64,000 nt of DNA from Vibrio metoecus (GCF_009665255.1 NZ_CP035686.1:62001-126000); one strand, 5' to 3'; shown: positions 36,326 to 45,540, counted from the stretch's first letter. Numbers and translations are program-made. The notes: a model not told the origin generated them from the sequence alone.

Positions 36326-37090
36326 ATGAGACAACTTTGGTTATGGCTTTTGATTGGTATTGCTCAGAATGCTTGGGCTGAGCCGCTGCGGATTTGCGTG
36401 GGTGACATGAATGTCTGGCCACCTTTTACCTATTGGCAAGGCGAATCAGATCAAGAGAAAGTGGCATCATTAACTGGCTCTGCCACCACGTTGGTGTTGG
36501 AAGCGTTACAAGCTCAGCATATTGATTATCAAATAAACTTTATGCCATGGGCGCGTATCCAGCATGAGCTGGCCCACGATAGTGGCCGCTGTGACCTAAC
36601 TTGGGATGCAAGCCATCGAGCAGAACGAGAAGTTTATAGCTATTTTTCTGTGCCGCTTTACACCATACAACTTGGGTATTTCACCTTGCCCGAGCAAACA
36701 AAGGATTTACAGTCGTCAAAAGACAGTGGGGTCTTGTGTGGGGTAAACGGATTTAACTATGAGCGATTTGCCTTATCAAGAGCACCTTCGTTGTACTTAA
36801 ATTCAGTTCAACAAGCGCTGAACATGTTACAAAAAGAACGCTGTGATTGGTTTATTAGCGAAATTGAACCGATTTATGGTGGTATTCAGCTAGGAGTTTA
36901 TGTGCTGCAGCGCCAAATCATCCATCATTCGCTGGGTAAAAATAAGCAGTATCATGTGCAGATTCGGCGCAGCTTGCCGAATGCTTCGCCTTTGATCAAC
37001 GGCTTGAACCAGTACTTTCTCAATGCTCAAAAAACGGGACATGCACAAACCGTGTTTGACCGTTACCTCTCTTTACCACTCGCTCACTAA
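36326..37090 (+). CDS. Periplasmic solute-binding-like protein (SBP_bac_3 type)
   Basis: The 254-residue protein has a signal peptide (about 1-18, cleaved near NAWAEP) and the fold of family-3 amino-acid-binding proteins: PLRICVGDMNVWPPFTYW, then FMPWARIQHEL and DLTWDASHRAEREVYSYFS. No permease or ATPase gene is adjacent, so it is unlikely to be part of a local ABC transporter; such orphans are common in vibrios and often have no known ligand. Cysteines at 24, 91, 133 and 168 could form periplasmic disulfides. The gene is transcribed alone between trpS and xds. Confidence 0.75.
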   Translation: MRQLWLWLLIGIAQNAWAEPLRICVGDMNVWPPFTYWQGESDQEKVASLTGSATTLVLEALQAQHIDYQINFMPWARIQHELAHDSGRCDLTWDASHRAEREVYSYFSVPLYTIQLGYFTLPEQTKDLQSSKDSGVLCGVNGFNYERFALSRAPSLYLNSVQQALNMLQKERCDWFISEIEPIYGGIQLGVYVLQRQIIHHSLGKNKQYHVQIRRSLPNASPLINGLNQYFLNAQKTGHAQTVFDRYLSLPLAH

Positions 37091-37115
37091 TTCCTTTTGC
37101 TCGCTGTGAATTTTG

Positions 37116-37140
37116 CTTCACCAAGTGAAGTGAAATTTTA
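37116..37140 (+). terminator. Weak hairpin after the solute-binding-like gene
   Basis: CTTCAC and GTGAAG pair around a CAA loop, followed by an A/T-rich tail with TTTT. Possible weak terminator. Confidence 0.45.
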
Positions 37141-37378
37141 ATCCTATTGAAATCTGATGGTTGTAAAGCCCATTTACTCTGCTTGTTGAAACTTTGCGAT
37201 TGATTCAAGTATTTGCTCTATTGATGAGATAGATGTCTCGATATGAATGCTGAATGTTTCCGTGTTGCATGAAAAACAGCAACACTCATCGCGCAAAGTG
37301 GTTTTGCTTTAATACTAAACAGTGACTCAACACACCCTGTTTACCAATTAACACTAAGCAGGGAGGATAAGGTGCATC

Positions 37379-39988
37379 ATGGAAATGAGATCAACCCCGA
37401 ATTTAACCCGCTCGACTTTAGCTCTGGCTATTAGCTTTGGCTTAGTTGCGCCAACTTACGCTGACCTATTGATTTCTCAATACGTTGAAGGCAGCAGCTT
37501 CAATAAAGCAATTGAAATTGCCAACACGTCCGATCAAGCCGTGAGCCTAAATGGCTATCAACTGGCGATGTCGACCAACGGCAGCGGCACGTGGGATAAA
37601 ACTTTACCGCTCGATGGGCAAGTGATTGCGGCACGCGATGTGCTGGTGATTGCCCACGGTAGCGCCAACAGTGCGATTCTTGCGACCGCTGATATCACCA
37701 ACAATACGGTAGTCAACTTTAATGGCAATGATCCGATTGCGCTGCTCAATAGCCATGGTTCGGTGCATGACGTGGTCGGCAGTATGGGCGGTGCAGATTT
37801 CGCGAAAGACAATACGCTCGCCAGAACTACACTCACCCCAAGCGCCACTTACCAAGCTTCCGATTGGGCTACCCAAGGCAAAGACAATATTGATGGTCTG
37901 GGCGCGCTTGATACCAGCACACCACCTACCGCATTCAATTGTACGGTTGATGGTGGAGAACCAAGCTTTACCACCATCCAAGAAATCCAAGGTGAAGGCA
38001 GCACTTCTCCCTATATCCAAGGTTATCCCTACATCACCAATGAGGATTTCTTTGTAAAAGGTGTGGTGAGTGCAGTAACGACAGGACTGACTAAAGGCTT
38101 TTATCTGCAAGCGCTGGAAGATGACTACAACCCGAACACCTCAGAAGGGCTGTTTGTGTTTACCAACCAAAGCAGTTCTGACTTAGCTCCGGGCGATGTG
38201 GTGTGCGTGAAGGGCAAAGTGCAGGAATATTACAACCTGACGCAGCTCAAAGCGGAAAACAATCAGTGGGTGAAACAAGGCCAGCAAGCTGCCCCACAAG
38301 CACAAGCCATCGAGATCCTGCCTTCGGATGAACACTTTGCTCAGACGCTAGAGCGTTACGAAGGTATGTTGGTAAAAACGACGCCTGAGCTGGATATGCG
38401 TGTGACTCGCACCTTTGGTTATGACTATGATTCGCGCCGTAACAACATGGTGCTGGCACAAGGCCGCATCAACATGCAGCCAAACCAGCAGCATCCAGCC
38501 GGTTCAGAGCAAGCTTCGCAGCAGAAGTTGGATAACGCGCAGCGCCGCTTGTTTGTGGAATCCGATGCCAAAGCACCTGATGGGCAAATTCCGTATTACC
38601 CGACATTTGGTCGTACTGATGTCGATCAAGATGGTTCAACCGAAGACTATATCCGAATTGATGATACGGTTTCAGGACTCGAAGGGGTTGTGAGCTACAG
38701 CTATAACGAATATCGCCTGATTGTGACCAACACCATCTCGGCAGAAAATCTGGTGCATAACGCACCGCGTCAAGCTAAGCCGGATATGGATGAAGGCGAT
38801 CTGCGCATTGCCACTTTCAACGTACTCAACTACTTCAACTCGCCGTTTGGTGGCGATGCGAATCAACATGGTGATAACCGTGGCGCCAACAATCTGGCTG
38901 AATTTGAAGTGCAGCAAGCCAAGATTGTGAATGCGATTGTCCGTTTGGATGCCGATATCGTGGGTTTAATGGAAATTGAGAACAACGGCTTTGGTGAAGG
39001 TTCGGCGATTGCGCAATTGGTTAATCAGATCAATAGCCAAATCGCGGATAAGAAAAAACATTACCGCTTTGTGGCGATTGATTCGAATGGCGATGGCAAA
39101 ACCGATGCTGCCGATTCACTGGGTACCGATGTGATCACCACAGGTGTTATCTACCGCGATAAAGTGGTGAAGTTGGCGCAAAATCGTGTCATCCCAATGC
39201 CAAGCCAGCAAGCACCAGAGGTGGTAGATACCAATGGTAAAGTGATTGAAGATGGCAAAAACTATCAGCGTGATACGCTTGCCCCAACCTTTAAAATCAA
39301 AGGTGGCAACGAGAAAATCACCGTCGCGGTTAATCACCTCAAGTCCAAAGGATCAGCGTGTTGGGAAGATGCCGCGCCCGTTGAACAAGGCGGACAAGCA
39401 GGACAAGATTTGGATTACCAAGGTGCGTGTGAAAACTTCCGCGTCGCCGCCGCGGTAGCGTTGGGTGATGCGCTGGCGAAAATCGATGGGCATAAAGTGA
39501 TTCTCGGTGATATGAACTCGTACGGCATGGAAGATCCTATGCTGGTGCTGACGGACTACACACCAGAGAAATACGGCAAAACCATTCGTGCAGCACGCAA
39601 TACCTACATTGCCGGTGTGGAGCAGTTTGGAGATGCAGGCGCAGAGATTAAACACAGCTACGGCTATCTCAACGCAGTTGCCATCAAACATCCAGACAGT
39701 TGGAGCTACTCATTTAATGATGAAGTCGGCGCGCTGGATCATCTGTTAGTCAGTCCAAGCCTTAAACACAAAGTCGTGGATGCGACCGATTGGCATATTA
39801 ACGGTGCAGAATCGACCTTGTTTGACTACAACGATGAGTTCAAAGGCAACCTGCCGAAATACAAGGATCAATTCCGCGCCTCTGATCATGATCCTGCGGT
39901 ACTGGAGCTTAACATCTACGGTGGTTCATTAGGTTTAGGCGCACTGCTTGGCCTATTGGGGCTTGGTGTTTGGCGCCGCCGTCGCTAG
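37379..39988 (+). CDS. xds: Extracellular nuclease of the Xds type, with GlyGly-CTERM tail
   Basis: Xds and Dns are the two secreted DNases of V. cholerae, which degrade extracellular DNA for nutrient use, biofilm shaping and escape from neutrophil traps. The 869-residue protein has a signal peptide (cut near TYADLL), a lamin-tail domain (about 29-150), an OB-type region (about 195-300), an endonuclease/exonuclease/phosphatase domain (about 475-840: RIATFNVLNYF, VGLMEIENNGFG, VILGDMNSYG, DHDPAVLEL), and a C-terminal GlyGly-CTERM signal (GGSLGLG, hydrophobic run, WRRRR) that is processed by rhombosortase. AAGG lies 6 bases before the ATG. Confidence 0.93.
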   Translation: MEMRSTPNLTRSTLALAISFGLVAPTYADLLISQYVEGSSFNKAIEIANTSDQAVSLNGYQLAMSTNGSGTWDKTLPLDGQVIAARDVLVIAHGSANSAILATADITNNTVVNFNGNDPIALLNSHGSVHDVVGSMGGADFAKDNTLARTTLTPSATYQASDWATQGKDNIDGLGALDTSTPPTAFNCTVDGGEPSFTTIQEIQGEGSTSPYIQGYPYITNEDFFVKGVVSAVTTGLTKGFYLQALEDDYNPNTSEGLFVFTNQSSSDLAPGDVVCVKGKVQEYYNLTQLKAENNQWVKQGQQAAPQAQAIEILPSDEHFAQTLERYEGMLVKTTPELDMRVTRTFGYDYDSRRNNMVLAQGRINMQPNQQHPAGSEQASQQKLDNAQRRLFVESDAKAPDGQIPYYPTFGRTDVDQDGSTEDYIRIDDTVSGLEGVVSYSYNEYRLIVTNTISAENLVHNAPRQAKPDMDEGDLRIATFNVLNYFNSPFGGDANQHGDNRGANNLAEFEVQQAKIVNAIVRLDADIVGLMEIENNGFGEGSAIAQLVNQINSQIADKKKHYRFVAIDSNGDGKTDAADSLGTDVITTGVIYRDKVVKLAQNRVIPMPSQQAPEVVDTNGKVIEDGKNYQRDTLAPTFKIKGGNEKITVAVNHLKSKGSACWEDAAPVEQGGQAGQDLDYQGACENFRVAAAVALGDALAKIDGHKVILGDMNSYGMEDPMLVLTDYTPEKYGKTIRAARNTYIAGVEQFGDAGAEIKHSYGYLNAVAIKHPDSWSYSFNDEVGALDHLLVSPSLKHKVVDATDWHINGAESTLFDYNDEFKGNLPKYKDQFRASDHDPAVLELNIYGGSLGLGALLGLLGLGVWRRRR

Positions 39989-40009
39989 AAAGTGGCATTT
40001 TTGATAAAC

Positions 40010-40035
40010 AAAAGGCTAGCGTGCGCTAGCCTTTT
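40010..40035. terminator. Bidirectional terminator between xds and rimO
   Basis: AAAGGCTAGC pairs with GCTAGCCTTT around a four-base loop, with T-run on each strand. The two genes converge on it. Confidence 0.9.
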
Positions 40036-40061
40036 TAGTTTCTTAAGTTGATGGCGTGAAC

Positions 40062-41474
40062 TTACTGCGCTTCGTGCAGTACGCTGCCCCACAGGTCATA
40101 TTCATCGGCGTGTTCAATCACAACGTTAACCAGTTCACCCGGTTTCAGGTTGGTTTCACCGTTGAGGTAAACTAAACCATCGATCTCCGGTGCATCGGCG
40201 TAAGTACGGCCAATCGCGCCTTCTTCATCGACTTCATCAATCAGCACTTGCATGGTGCTGCCGATGCGTTTTTGCAGTTTGGCGGCACTGATCTCTTGCT
40301 GCACCAGCATAAAACGTTCGAAACGGTCTTGTTTCACGTCTTCTGGGATCTGGTCTTCAATCTCGTTTGCTGCTGCGCCTTCAACGGGCGAATACTTAAA
40401 GCAGCCCACGCGATCGAGTTGTGCTTCTTTCAGCCAATCGAGCAGGATTTGGAAATCTTCTTCAGTTTCGCCCGGGAAGCCTACGATAAAGGTGGAGCGG
40501 ATCACGAGTTCTGGACAGATCTCACGCCACTTTTTGATGCGCTCTAAAGTACGTTCGGCTTGCCCCGGACGTTTCATCATTTTTAGTACGCGTGGGCTGG
40601 CGTGTTGGAATGGAATATCCAAGTAAGGCAACACTTTTCCTTCAGCCATCAATGGGATGATTTCATCCACATGTGGGTAAGGGTAAACGTAGTGCAGACG
40701 AATCCAAATGCCCATCTTGCCCAGCTCTTCACTCAGTGCTTTGATGTTATGGCGCACCGGAGAACCGTTGGCGAAACCTAAGCTGTGTTTGGTATCCACA
40801 CCGTAAGCACTGGTGTCTTGGCTGATCACGAGCAGCTCTTTCACGCCAGCGTTTTTCAGGCGTTCCGCTTCACCAATAATTTCACCCACTGGGCGGCTGA
40901 CTAAGTCACCACGCATCGATGGAATGATGCAGAAAGTACAGCGATGGTTGCAGCCTTCAGAAATTTTGAGGTAGGCGTAATGCTTTGGTGTCAGTTTTAC
41001 ACCGTGATCTGGCACTAAGCTGGTAAACGGGTTATGGGCTGGTTTTGGTGCGTATTGGTGTACGTGCTCCAACACGTTTTGGTAAGCGTGTGGGCCTGTA
41101 ATGCCGAGCACATTCGGGTGCACTTGGCGAATTTCATCTTCACGCGCACCGAGGCAGCCCGTCACAATCACTTTGCCGTTTTCTTTCAGCGCTTCGCCAA
41201 TGGTATCCAAAGACTCTTGTACCGCACTGTCGATAAAACCACAGGTGTTGACGATCACCACATCAGAATCGTGGTAGCTGTTGACGATTTCATAACCTTC
41301 GGTGCGCAGTTGGGTCAGAATGCGTTCTGAATCCACTAAATTTTTGGGGCAACCTAAGGAAACAAAACCAATTTTATTGCCAGTCGTTTGGCTGCCTTGG
41401 CTTTGCTCTGCGATGGTTTTTTTCGCCGTTTCCAGAGTCGTGGTTTGATTTGGCGTAAAAGTCTGAACTGTCAT
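40062..41474 (-). CDS. rimO: Ribosomal protein S12 methylthiotransferase
   Basis: RimO is a radical-SAM enzyme that adds a methylthio group to Asp88 of ribosomal protein S12. The N-terminal UPF0004 domain carries Cys42, Cys78 and Cys107 for the auxiliary cluster; the radical-SAM cluster ligands are Cys175, Cys179 and Cys182 in GCNHRCTFC; a C-terminal TRAM domain ends the 470 residues. It has about 30 extra N-terminal residues before the GFVSLGCPKN core, compared with E. coli; a later start is possible but no better ATG with ribosome site is obvious. Confidence 0.95.
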   Translation of the reverse strand: MTVQTFTPNQTTTLETAKKTIAEQSQGSQTTGNKIGFVSLGCPKNLVDSERILTQLRTEGYEIVNSYHDSDVVIVNTCGFIDSAVQESLDTIGEALKENGKVIVTGCLGAREDEIRQVHPNVLGITGPHAYQNVLEHVHQYAPKPAHNPFTSLVPDHGVKLTPKHYAYLKISEGCNHRCTFCIIPSMRGDLVSRPVGEIIGEAERLKNAGVKELLVISQDTSAYGVDTKHSLGFANGSPVRHNIKALSEELGKMGIWIRLHYVYPYPHVDEIIPLMAEGKVLPYLDIPFQHASPRVLKMMKRPGQAERTLERIKKWREICPELVIRSTFIVGFPGETEEDFQILLDWLKEAQLDRVGCFKYSPVEGAAANEIEDQIPEDVKQDRFERFMLVQQEISAAKLQKRIGSTMQVLIDEVDEEGAIGRTYADAPEIDGLVYLNGETNLKPGELVNVVIEHADEYDLWGSVLHEAQ

Positions 41475-41633
41475 TGCTCTGTGTGCTACCTAATTGTGTT
41501 TATTCGCCCGCCGATTCGATGTTGCAGATGCAGGCAACAGAGAACGTGAGCGGGGTCTAAAAAGTCGGCGAATTATAACTGACGAGAAAAAATTGAATAG
41601 AGGCGAAATGGAAAAAGTGAACAAAAAACGGAC

Positions 41634-41661
41634 AAAAAAGGAGGCGGCGAAATGCCGCCTC
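41634..41661 (-). terminator. Terminator of the sulfide:quinone oxidoreductase gene
   Basis: GAGGCGGC and GCCGCCTC form a GC-rich stem; on the minus strand it is followed by CTTTTTTG. It lies 20 bases past the stop. Confidence 0.9.
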
Positions 41662-41681
41662 AAGTTGAGGACAACTCATTG

Positions 41682-42953
41682 CTATTTTGTTCGATGAATT
41701 CCTACCGCACCCATGATGTATTTTTCGTAAATTGGTTCACTGGTGCCGTGTTTGACCTTATAAATGAAGTACTTTTCAAAGGCGATTTTCGCGATGTGTA
41801 CCCATTGCCCCATCGAGGTCCAGTTGGTATTGCGTGGTGGGTTTTGTGGTAGCGCCACAAAAGCAGCCCCTTTGTCACCCATGTCGGCAAGACACACCGC
41901 ATTCAAGGTTGGACGAGTGGACATCGGCTCGCCTCTTTCCAGACTGAGGATATTCTCCACAATACTGGTGGTCATGGATTCAATCATAAAGCCGGTTTTG
42001 GGCGCTCCGACAGGGACTGGGGTTTCTTCTAACGGAGGAATGGCAACGCAAACCCCAGCGGCAAAAATATCGCGATAGGTCGGATTACATTGGAACTCAT
42101 CAGTGAAGACAAAACCTTTTGGGTTACACAGTTTCGGCACCGCCGCAATCGCGGGAGAACCTTTGAAAGGCGGTAAGAACATCGCCATTTTGAACGGCAG
42201 ATGGTGTTCAAAGTCCACTTCGCCTTTACGGTTCAGCTCTTCAAAGTGTGCGGTATCGGGATCGAAACTCGTGGTTCGAGCGTTGCAAATCCATTTGATA
42301 CCACGGTCGCGGAACTCATGTTCCATCAGTGCTTTCGAGTCGCCGACGCCACCTAGCCCCATATGGCCGACATACGGTTCGCTCGTAACAAAGGTGATCG
42401 GAACTTTGTCGCGGATTTTCAGTTTACGTAACTGGCTCTCTAAGGTCAGGATATATTCGTACGCAGGACCAAAACAGCTCGCGCCTTGCATTGCCCCAAC
42501 CAATACCGGGCCGGGGTTTTCGATTAACGCTTGATAAGCTTCATAGGCTTTTACGGCGTGATCTACAGTACAAATGGACTGGGTATAACCCGTTTCTGGT
42601 CCTGCCCCCGGAACAGTTTCAAAGGCCAGTTTAGGGCCAGTGCAGATGACCAGATAATCGTAACTATATTGGGTACCATCACCCGCGAGTAGGGTCTTTT
42701 CATCGGGCAAGATTTGCGTAACCCCTGTTGGATTAAAAGGGATTTTGAATTTTTTAGCGTAAGGGGTGAGATCCAAAACCACTTGTTCTTTGGTTCTTTC
42801 CCCTAAGGCAACCCAAGGGTTGGAAGGAATAAAGTGAAACTCGTTGTGTTCATTGATCAATATGACTTCATGATCTTTTGGGAGTTTTTGTCGTAACTCG
42901 TAAACGACTGACATTCCCCCTAAGCCTGCACCGATCACTATGGTTCTTTTCAT
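41682..42953 (-). CDS. sqr: Sulfide:quinone oxidoreductase
   Basis: SQR oxidises sulfide at the membrane and passes electrons to quinone, giving polysulfide or persulfide; it serves sulfide detoxification and persulfide homeostasis. The 423-residue flavoprotein has FAD motif IGAGLGG (7-13) and Cys128, Cys160 and Cys354, which line up by number and context (SICTVDH, GASCFGP, VCLADMGD) with the catalytic cysteines of Acidithiobacillus SQR. GGGGG precedes the ATG. It is alone on its strand; no persulfide dioxygenase or rhodanese gene adjoins. A type II NADH dehydrogenase is an alternative, but the cysteines argue for SQR. Confidence 0.88.
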   Translation of the reverse strand: MKRTIVIGAGLGGMSVVYELRQKLPKDHEVILINEHNEFHFIPSNPWVALGERTKEQVVLDLTPYAKKFKIPFNPTGVTQILPDEKTLLAGDGTQYSYDYLVICTGPKLAFETVPGAGPETGYTQSICTVDHAVKAYEAYQALIENPGPVLVGAMQGASCFGPAYEYILTLESQLRKLKIRDKVPITFVTSEPYVGHMGLGGVGDSKALMEHEFRDRGIKWICNARTTSFDPDTAHFEELNRKGEVDFEHHLPFKMAMFLPPFKGSPAIAAVPKLCNPKGFVFTDEFQCNPTYRDIFAAGVCVAIPPLEETPVPVGAPKTGFMIESMTTSIVENILSLERGEPMSTRPTLNAVCLADMGDKGAAFVALPQNPPRNTNWTSMGQWVHIAKIAFEKYFIYKVKHGTSEPIYEKYIMGAVGIHRTK

Positions 42954-43254
42954 GGTTGCCCCCTAATGGATTTAAGCTTTATCTATATTAGCTAAGTCTA
43001 AATTAATGCTAGTCGATATTAGTCAGGTTGCCATAAAGAAAATGCAGATCAGTGAGTTCCGTCATTTCGACAGCATCAAGTGACTTAAAGTGTAGGTGGC
43101 TATTTGTGGTTTTATGTGTGATTGATTTCATATTTTTCTTTAGTAATCAATGAAATTTCTGCAGGGCTGTTGGGGGCGATGAGGAGGTTTCGATTGAAAG
43201 TGTGGGTGAGATTCGTAGAATGCCACTGATTTCTCGTCACCAAGAAGGATGCTT
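42954..43254. promoter_or_regulatory. Control region between sqr and pabA, with a CRP-like site
   Basis: The 301-base gap separates divergent genes. Near sqr, ATATTAG occurs twice within 45 bases in direct orientation (from 42987), a possible operator for a sulfide-type repressor, though unassigned. Toward pabA, TGTGA-TTGATT-TCATA at 43117-43132 resembles a CRP site with one mismatch in the second half. No coding frame is supported. Confidence 0.45.
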
Positions 43255-43833
43255 ATGCTACTGATGATCGATAACTACGATTCATTCACCTACAACTTGT
43301 ACCAATACTTTTGTGAGTTAGGGGCGCAGGTTAAAGTGGTGCGCAATGATGAGATCGATCTGGATGGGATCCGTGCTCTGGCTCCGACACATTTGGTGAT
43401 TTCTCCGGGACCATGCACGCCTAATGAAGCGGGGATCTCACTTGCGGCGATTGAAGCGTTTGCAGGACAACTGCCGATCCTTGGTGTTTGCTTAGGGCAT
43501 CAAGCGATCGCCCAAGCATTTGGTGGGCAAGTGGTGCGCGCTCGGCAAGTGATGCACGGCAAAACCTCCCCCATTCGTCATACGGGGCAAGGCTTATTTA
43601 GCGGATTGAATAACCCGCTAACGGTGACGCGTTACCATTCCTTGGTAGTTAAAAATGACACTCTGCCCGAGTGCTTTGAGTTGACCGCATGGACTGAGCT
43701 CAATGATGGCAGCATTGATGAAATCATGGGATTCCAACATAAAACCTTAGCGCTTGAGGCGGTGCAGTTTCACCCTGAGTCAATTAAGACTGAGCAAGGT
43801 CACCAATTGCTTGCTAATTTTTTACGCCGCTAA
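43255..43833 (+). CDS. pabA: Aminodeoxychorismate synthase glutaminase component
   Basis: PabA supplies ammonia from glutamine to PabB for p-aminobenzoate and so folate synthesis. It is a class I glutamine amidotransferase of 192 residues: oxyanion SPGPCTPNEAG, nucleophile in GVCLGHQAIAQ, and His-Glu in VQFHPESIKT. I start at 43255: AAGG is six bases before this ATG and the protein then aligns with E. coli PabA (MILLIDNYDSF); two more in-frame ATGs lie at 43249 and 43264. TrpG would be similar, but no trp genes are near and the pabA-argD-crp region is conserved in enterobacteria. Confidence 0.9.
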   Translation: MLLMIDNYDSFTYNLYQYFCELGAQVKVVRNDEIDLDGIRALAPTHLVISPGPCTPNEAGISLAAIEAFAGQLPILGVCLGHQAIAQAFGGQVVRARQVMHGKTSPIRHTGQGLFSGLNNPLTVTRYHSLVVKNDTLPECFELTAWTELNDGSIDEIMGFQHKTLALEAVQFHPESIKTEQGHQLLANFLRR

Positions 43834-44228
43834 GCATTTTGCACGCAAAGTGTCGTTTGAGTGGCTCTGACCTCGATCACTTTTTTCGCTTTCTATCAAA
43901 TATTTATCTGTGATTGGCAAGTTTTCACTCTTATTCATAGAGAATTGTGCTGTCTTTGCCAGTCCTTGATTTTCCTGACTCATCCATTCATTTCTAATTT
44001 CCTTATAAAAATTACTTCATAATTAGTCTGTTTTGCTGCATAAATAGTCGTTCGTGGTGTGATGTTTATGGCATTGTCCTGTACATACGAGATAATCCAC
44101 CATTGAAATGGTTAAATAAATGTAAATACAATGCTGCAAATGATTTAAGGAAATTCATAATCTAACACAGAGCCATTTTGTGGAAGAATCGCTTATCTCA
44201 GAGCATGCGGTATCGAGAGGGAATGGGA
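43834..44228 (+). other. Promoter region of the astC/argD operon
   Basis: This 395-base non-coding gap holds the control signals of the downstream operon. Two ARG boxes are listed separately. A TGTGA half-site occurs around 44060 without a proper partner. I looked for a sigma-54 (GG-N10-GC) promoter as in E. coli astC and did not find a convincing one. No open frame is believable. Confidence 0.5.
44016..44050 (+). promoter_or_regulatory. Tandem ArgR boxes upstream of astC/argD
   Basis: TTCATAATTAGTCT at 44016 and TGCATAAATAGTCG at 44037 resemble each other and the ARG-box core, and they start exactly 21 bases apart, the standard distance for an ArgR operator. They lie about 180 bases before the start codon. 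Confidence 0.6.
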
Positions 44229-45440
44229 ATGACGGTGGAAATGAGTGTGGATCGTGGTTCGTTTGATGAGGTGATGGTGCCTTGTTACAACCCGATGGAG
44301 TTTATTCCGGTAAAAGGTTTTGGTTCACGGATTTGGGATCAGCAAGGTCATGAGTACATTGATTTCGCTGGTGGGATTGCGGTGAGTTGTTTGGGGCATT
44401 GCCACCCTGTGATGGTGCAAGCATTGACCACCCAAGCCAATAAGCTATGGCATTTAAGTAACGTAATGACCAATGAGCCGGCGTTGCGCTTGGCGAAAAA
44501 ACTGACTCAAGTGAGTTTTGCCGAAAAGGTCTTTTTTGCCAACTCCGGCGCAGAAGCCAACGAAGCGGCACTCAAACTGGCGCGTCGTTATGCGGCCGAT
44601 GTGTATGGTCCTGGGAAATCCGAGATTATTGCCTTTAACCAAGGTTTCCACGGACGCACTTTCTTTACTGTCTCTGTGGGTGGTCAAGCGACCTATTCCG
44701 ATGGTTTTGGCCCTAAGCCGGGCGACATTGTTCATCTGCCTTATAACGATCTGGCTGCACTGCAAGCACAGATCTCCGATCGCACTTGTGCTGTGATGAT
44801 GGAGCCGCTGCAAGGTGAAGGTGGCATTGTTTCTCCGAGTGCTGAATTTGTGCAAGCGGTGCGCGAGTTGTGTGACAAACACAATGCACTACTGATTTTC
44901 GATGAAGTGCAGACGGGTAACGGCCGCACTGGTGATTTCTATGCGTACCAAGGGATTGGTGTGACGCCAGATATTCTGGCCACCGCCAAATCTCTCGGTG
45001 GTGGTTTCCCAATCGGTGCCATGCTAACTACCGCGAAAATTGCTGAGCACATGAAAGTCGGTGTACACGGTTCGACTTATGGCGGCAACCCATTAGCGTG
45101 TGCCGTAGCGGAAGCGGTGGTGGATTTCGTCGCGCAACCAGAAATACTGGCTGGTGTGAAACAGCGTGAGCAGTGGATGCGCGCTGAGCTCACCAAGCTC
45201 AATGAGAAATACCACATTTTCAAAGAGATCCGCGGTAAAGGTTTGTTACTTGGTGCGGCACTCAACGATGAATGGCAAGGCCGCGCGCGTGACATTCTGG
45301 TCGCTGCGGGTAAGCAAGGCTTGATGGTGTTGGTGGCCGGGGCGAGCGTGGTTCGCTTTACGCCATCTCTTATCATCAGCCAACAAGAAATCGAAGAAGG
45401 TATGGCTCGCTTAGACAAGGCGATCGCCACACTGATGTGA
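44229..45440 (+). CDS. astC: Acetylornithine/succinylornithine aminotransferase
   Basis: A class III PLP-dependent transaminase of 403 residues, acting on N-acetylornithine (biosynthesis, ArgD) or N-succinylornithine (AST catabolism, AstC); in many bacteria one enzyme does both. Motifs: FFANSGAEANEAALKLARR for PLP phosphate, LIFDEVQTGNGRTG, and catalytic lysine in ATAKSLGGGFPIGA. astA and astD follow, so AstC fits, but no other argD lies near the arg genes in the window, so it may be dual. I start at the ATG at 44229, after GAGAGGG; an open frame from 44178 is longer. Confidence 0.88.
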   Translation: MTVEMSVDRGSFDEVMVPCYNPMEFIPVKGFGSRIWDQQGHEYIDFAGGIAVSCLGHCHPVMVQALTTQANKLWHLSNVMTNEPALRLAKKLTQVSFAEKVFFANSGAEANEAALKLARRYAADVYGPGKSEIIAFNQGFHGRTFFTVSVGGQATYSDGFGPKPGDIVHLPYNDLAALQAQISDRTCAVMMEPLQGEGGIVSPSAEFVQAVRELCDKHNALLIFDEVQTGNGRTGDFYAYQGIGVTPDILATAKSLGGGFPIGAMLTTAKIAEHMKVGVHGSTYGGNPLACAVAEAVVDFVAQPEILAGVKQREQWMRAELTKLNEKYHIFKEIRGKGLLLGAALNDEWQGRARDILVAAGKQGLMVLVAGASVVRFTPSLIISQQEIEEGMARLDKAIATLM

Positions 45441-45447
45441 TAGCGAT

Positions 45448-45540
45448 GGGCTTGTACTGCAAGCCCTGACTGCGAACCTCGGAGGTTTGCGCTATCACTT
45501 ACTGCAGTTCTAGGGCGAACGGGGATAAAGCGTTCGCCCT
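45448..45540 (+). repeat. Three consecutive hairpins between astC and astA
   Basis: The 140-base gap holds, in order, GGGCTTG/CAAGCCC (45448-45466), GCGAACCT/AGGTTTGC with one G-T pair (45472-45490), and AGGGCGAACG/CGTTCGCCCT (45512-45540), the last followed by ATTTTG. They look like an intercistronic mRNA-stability cluster or an attenuator within the operon. Confidence 0.7.

Noticed and set aside
41682..42953. Call as type II NADH dehydrogenase
   Set aside because: The three SQR catalytic cysteines at 128, 160 and 354 are present.
43255..43833. Call as trpG instead of pabA
   Set aside because: No trp genes are nearby, and the pabA-argD-crp association is typical for PabA.
44055..44085. CRP or sigma-54 site upstream of astC
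   Set aside because: Only one TGTGA half-site is present, and the GG/GC spacing for sigma-54 does not fit.
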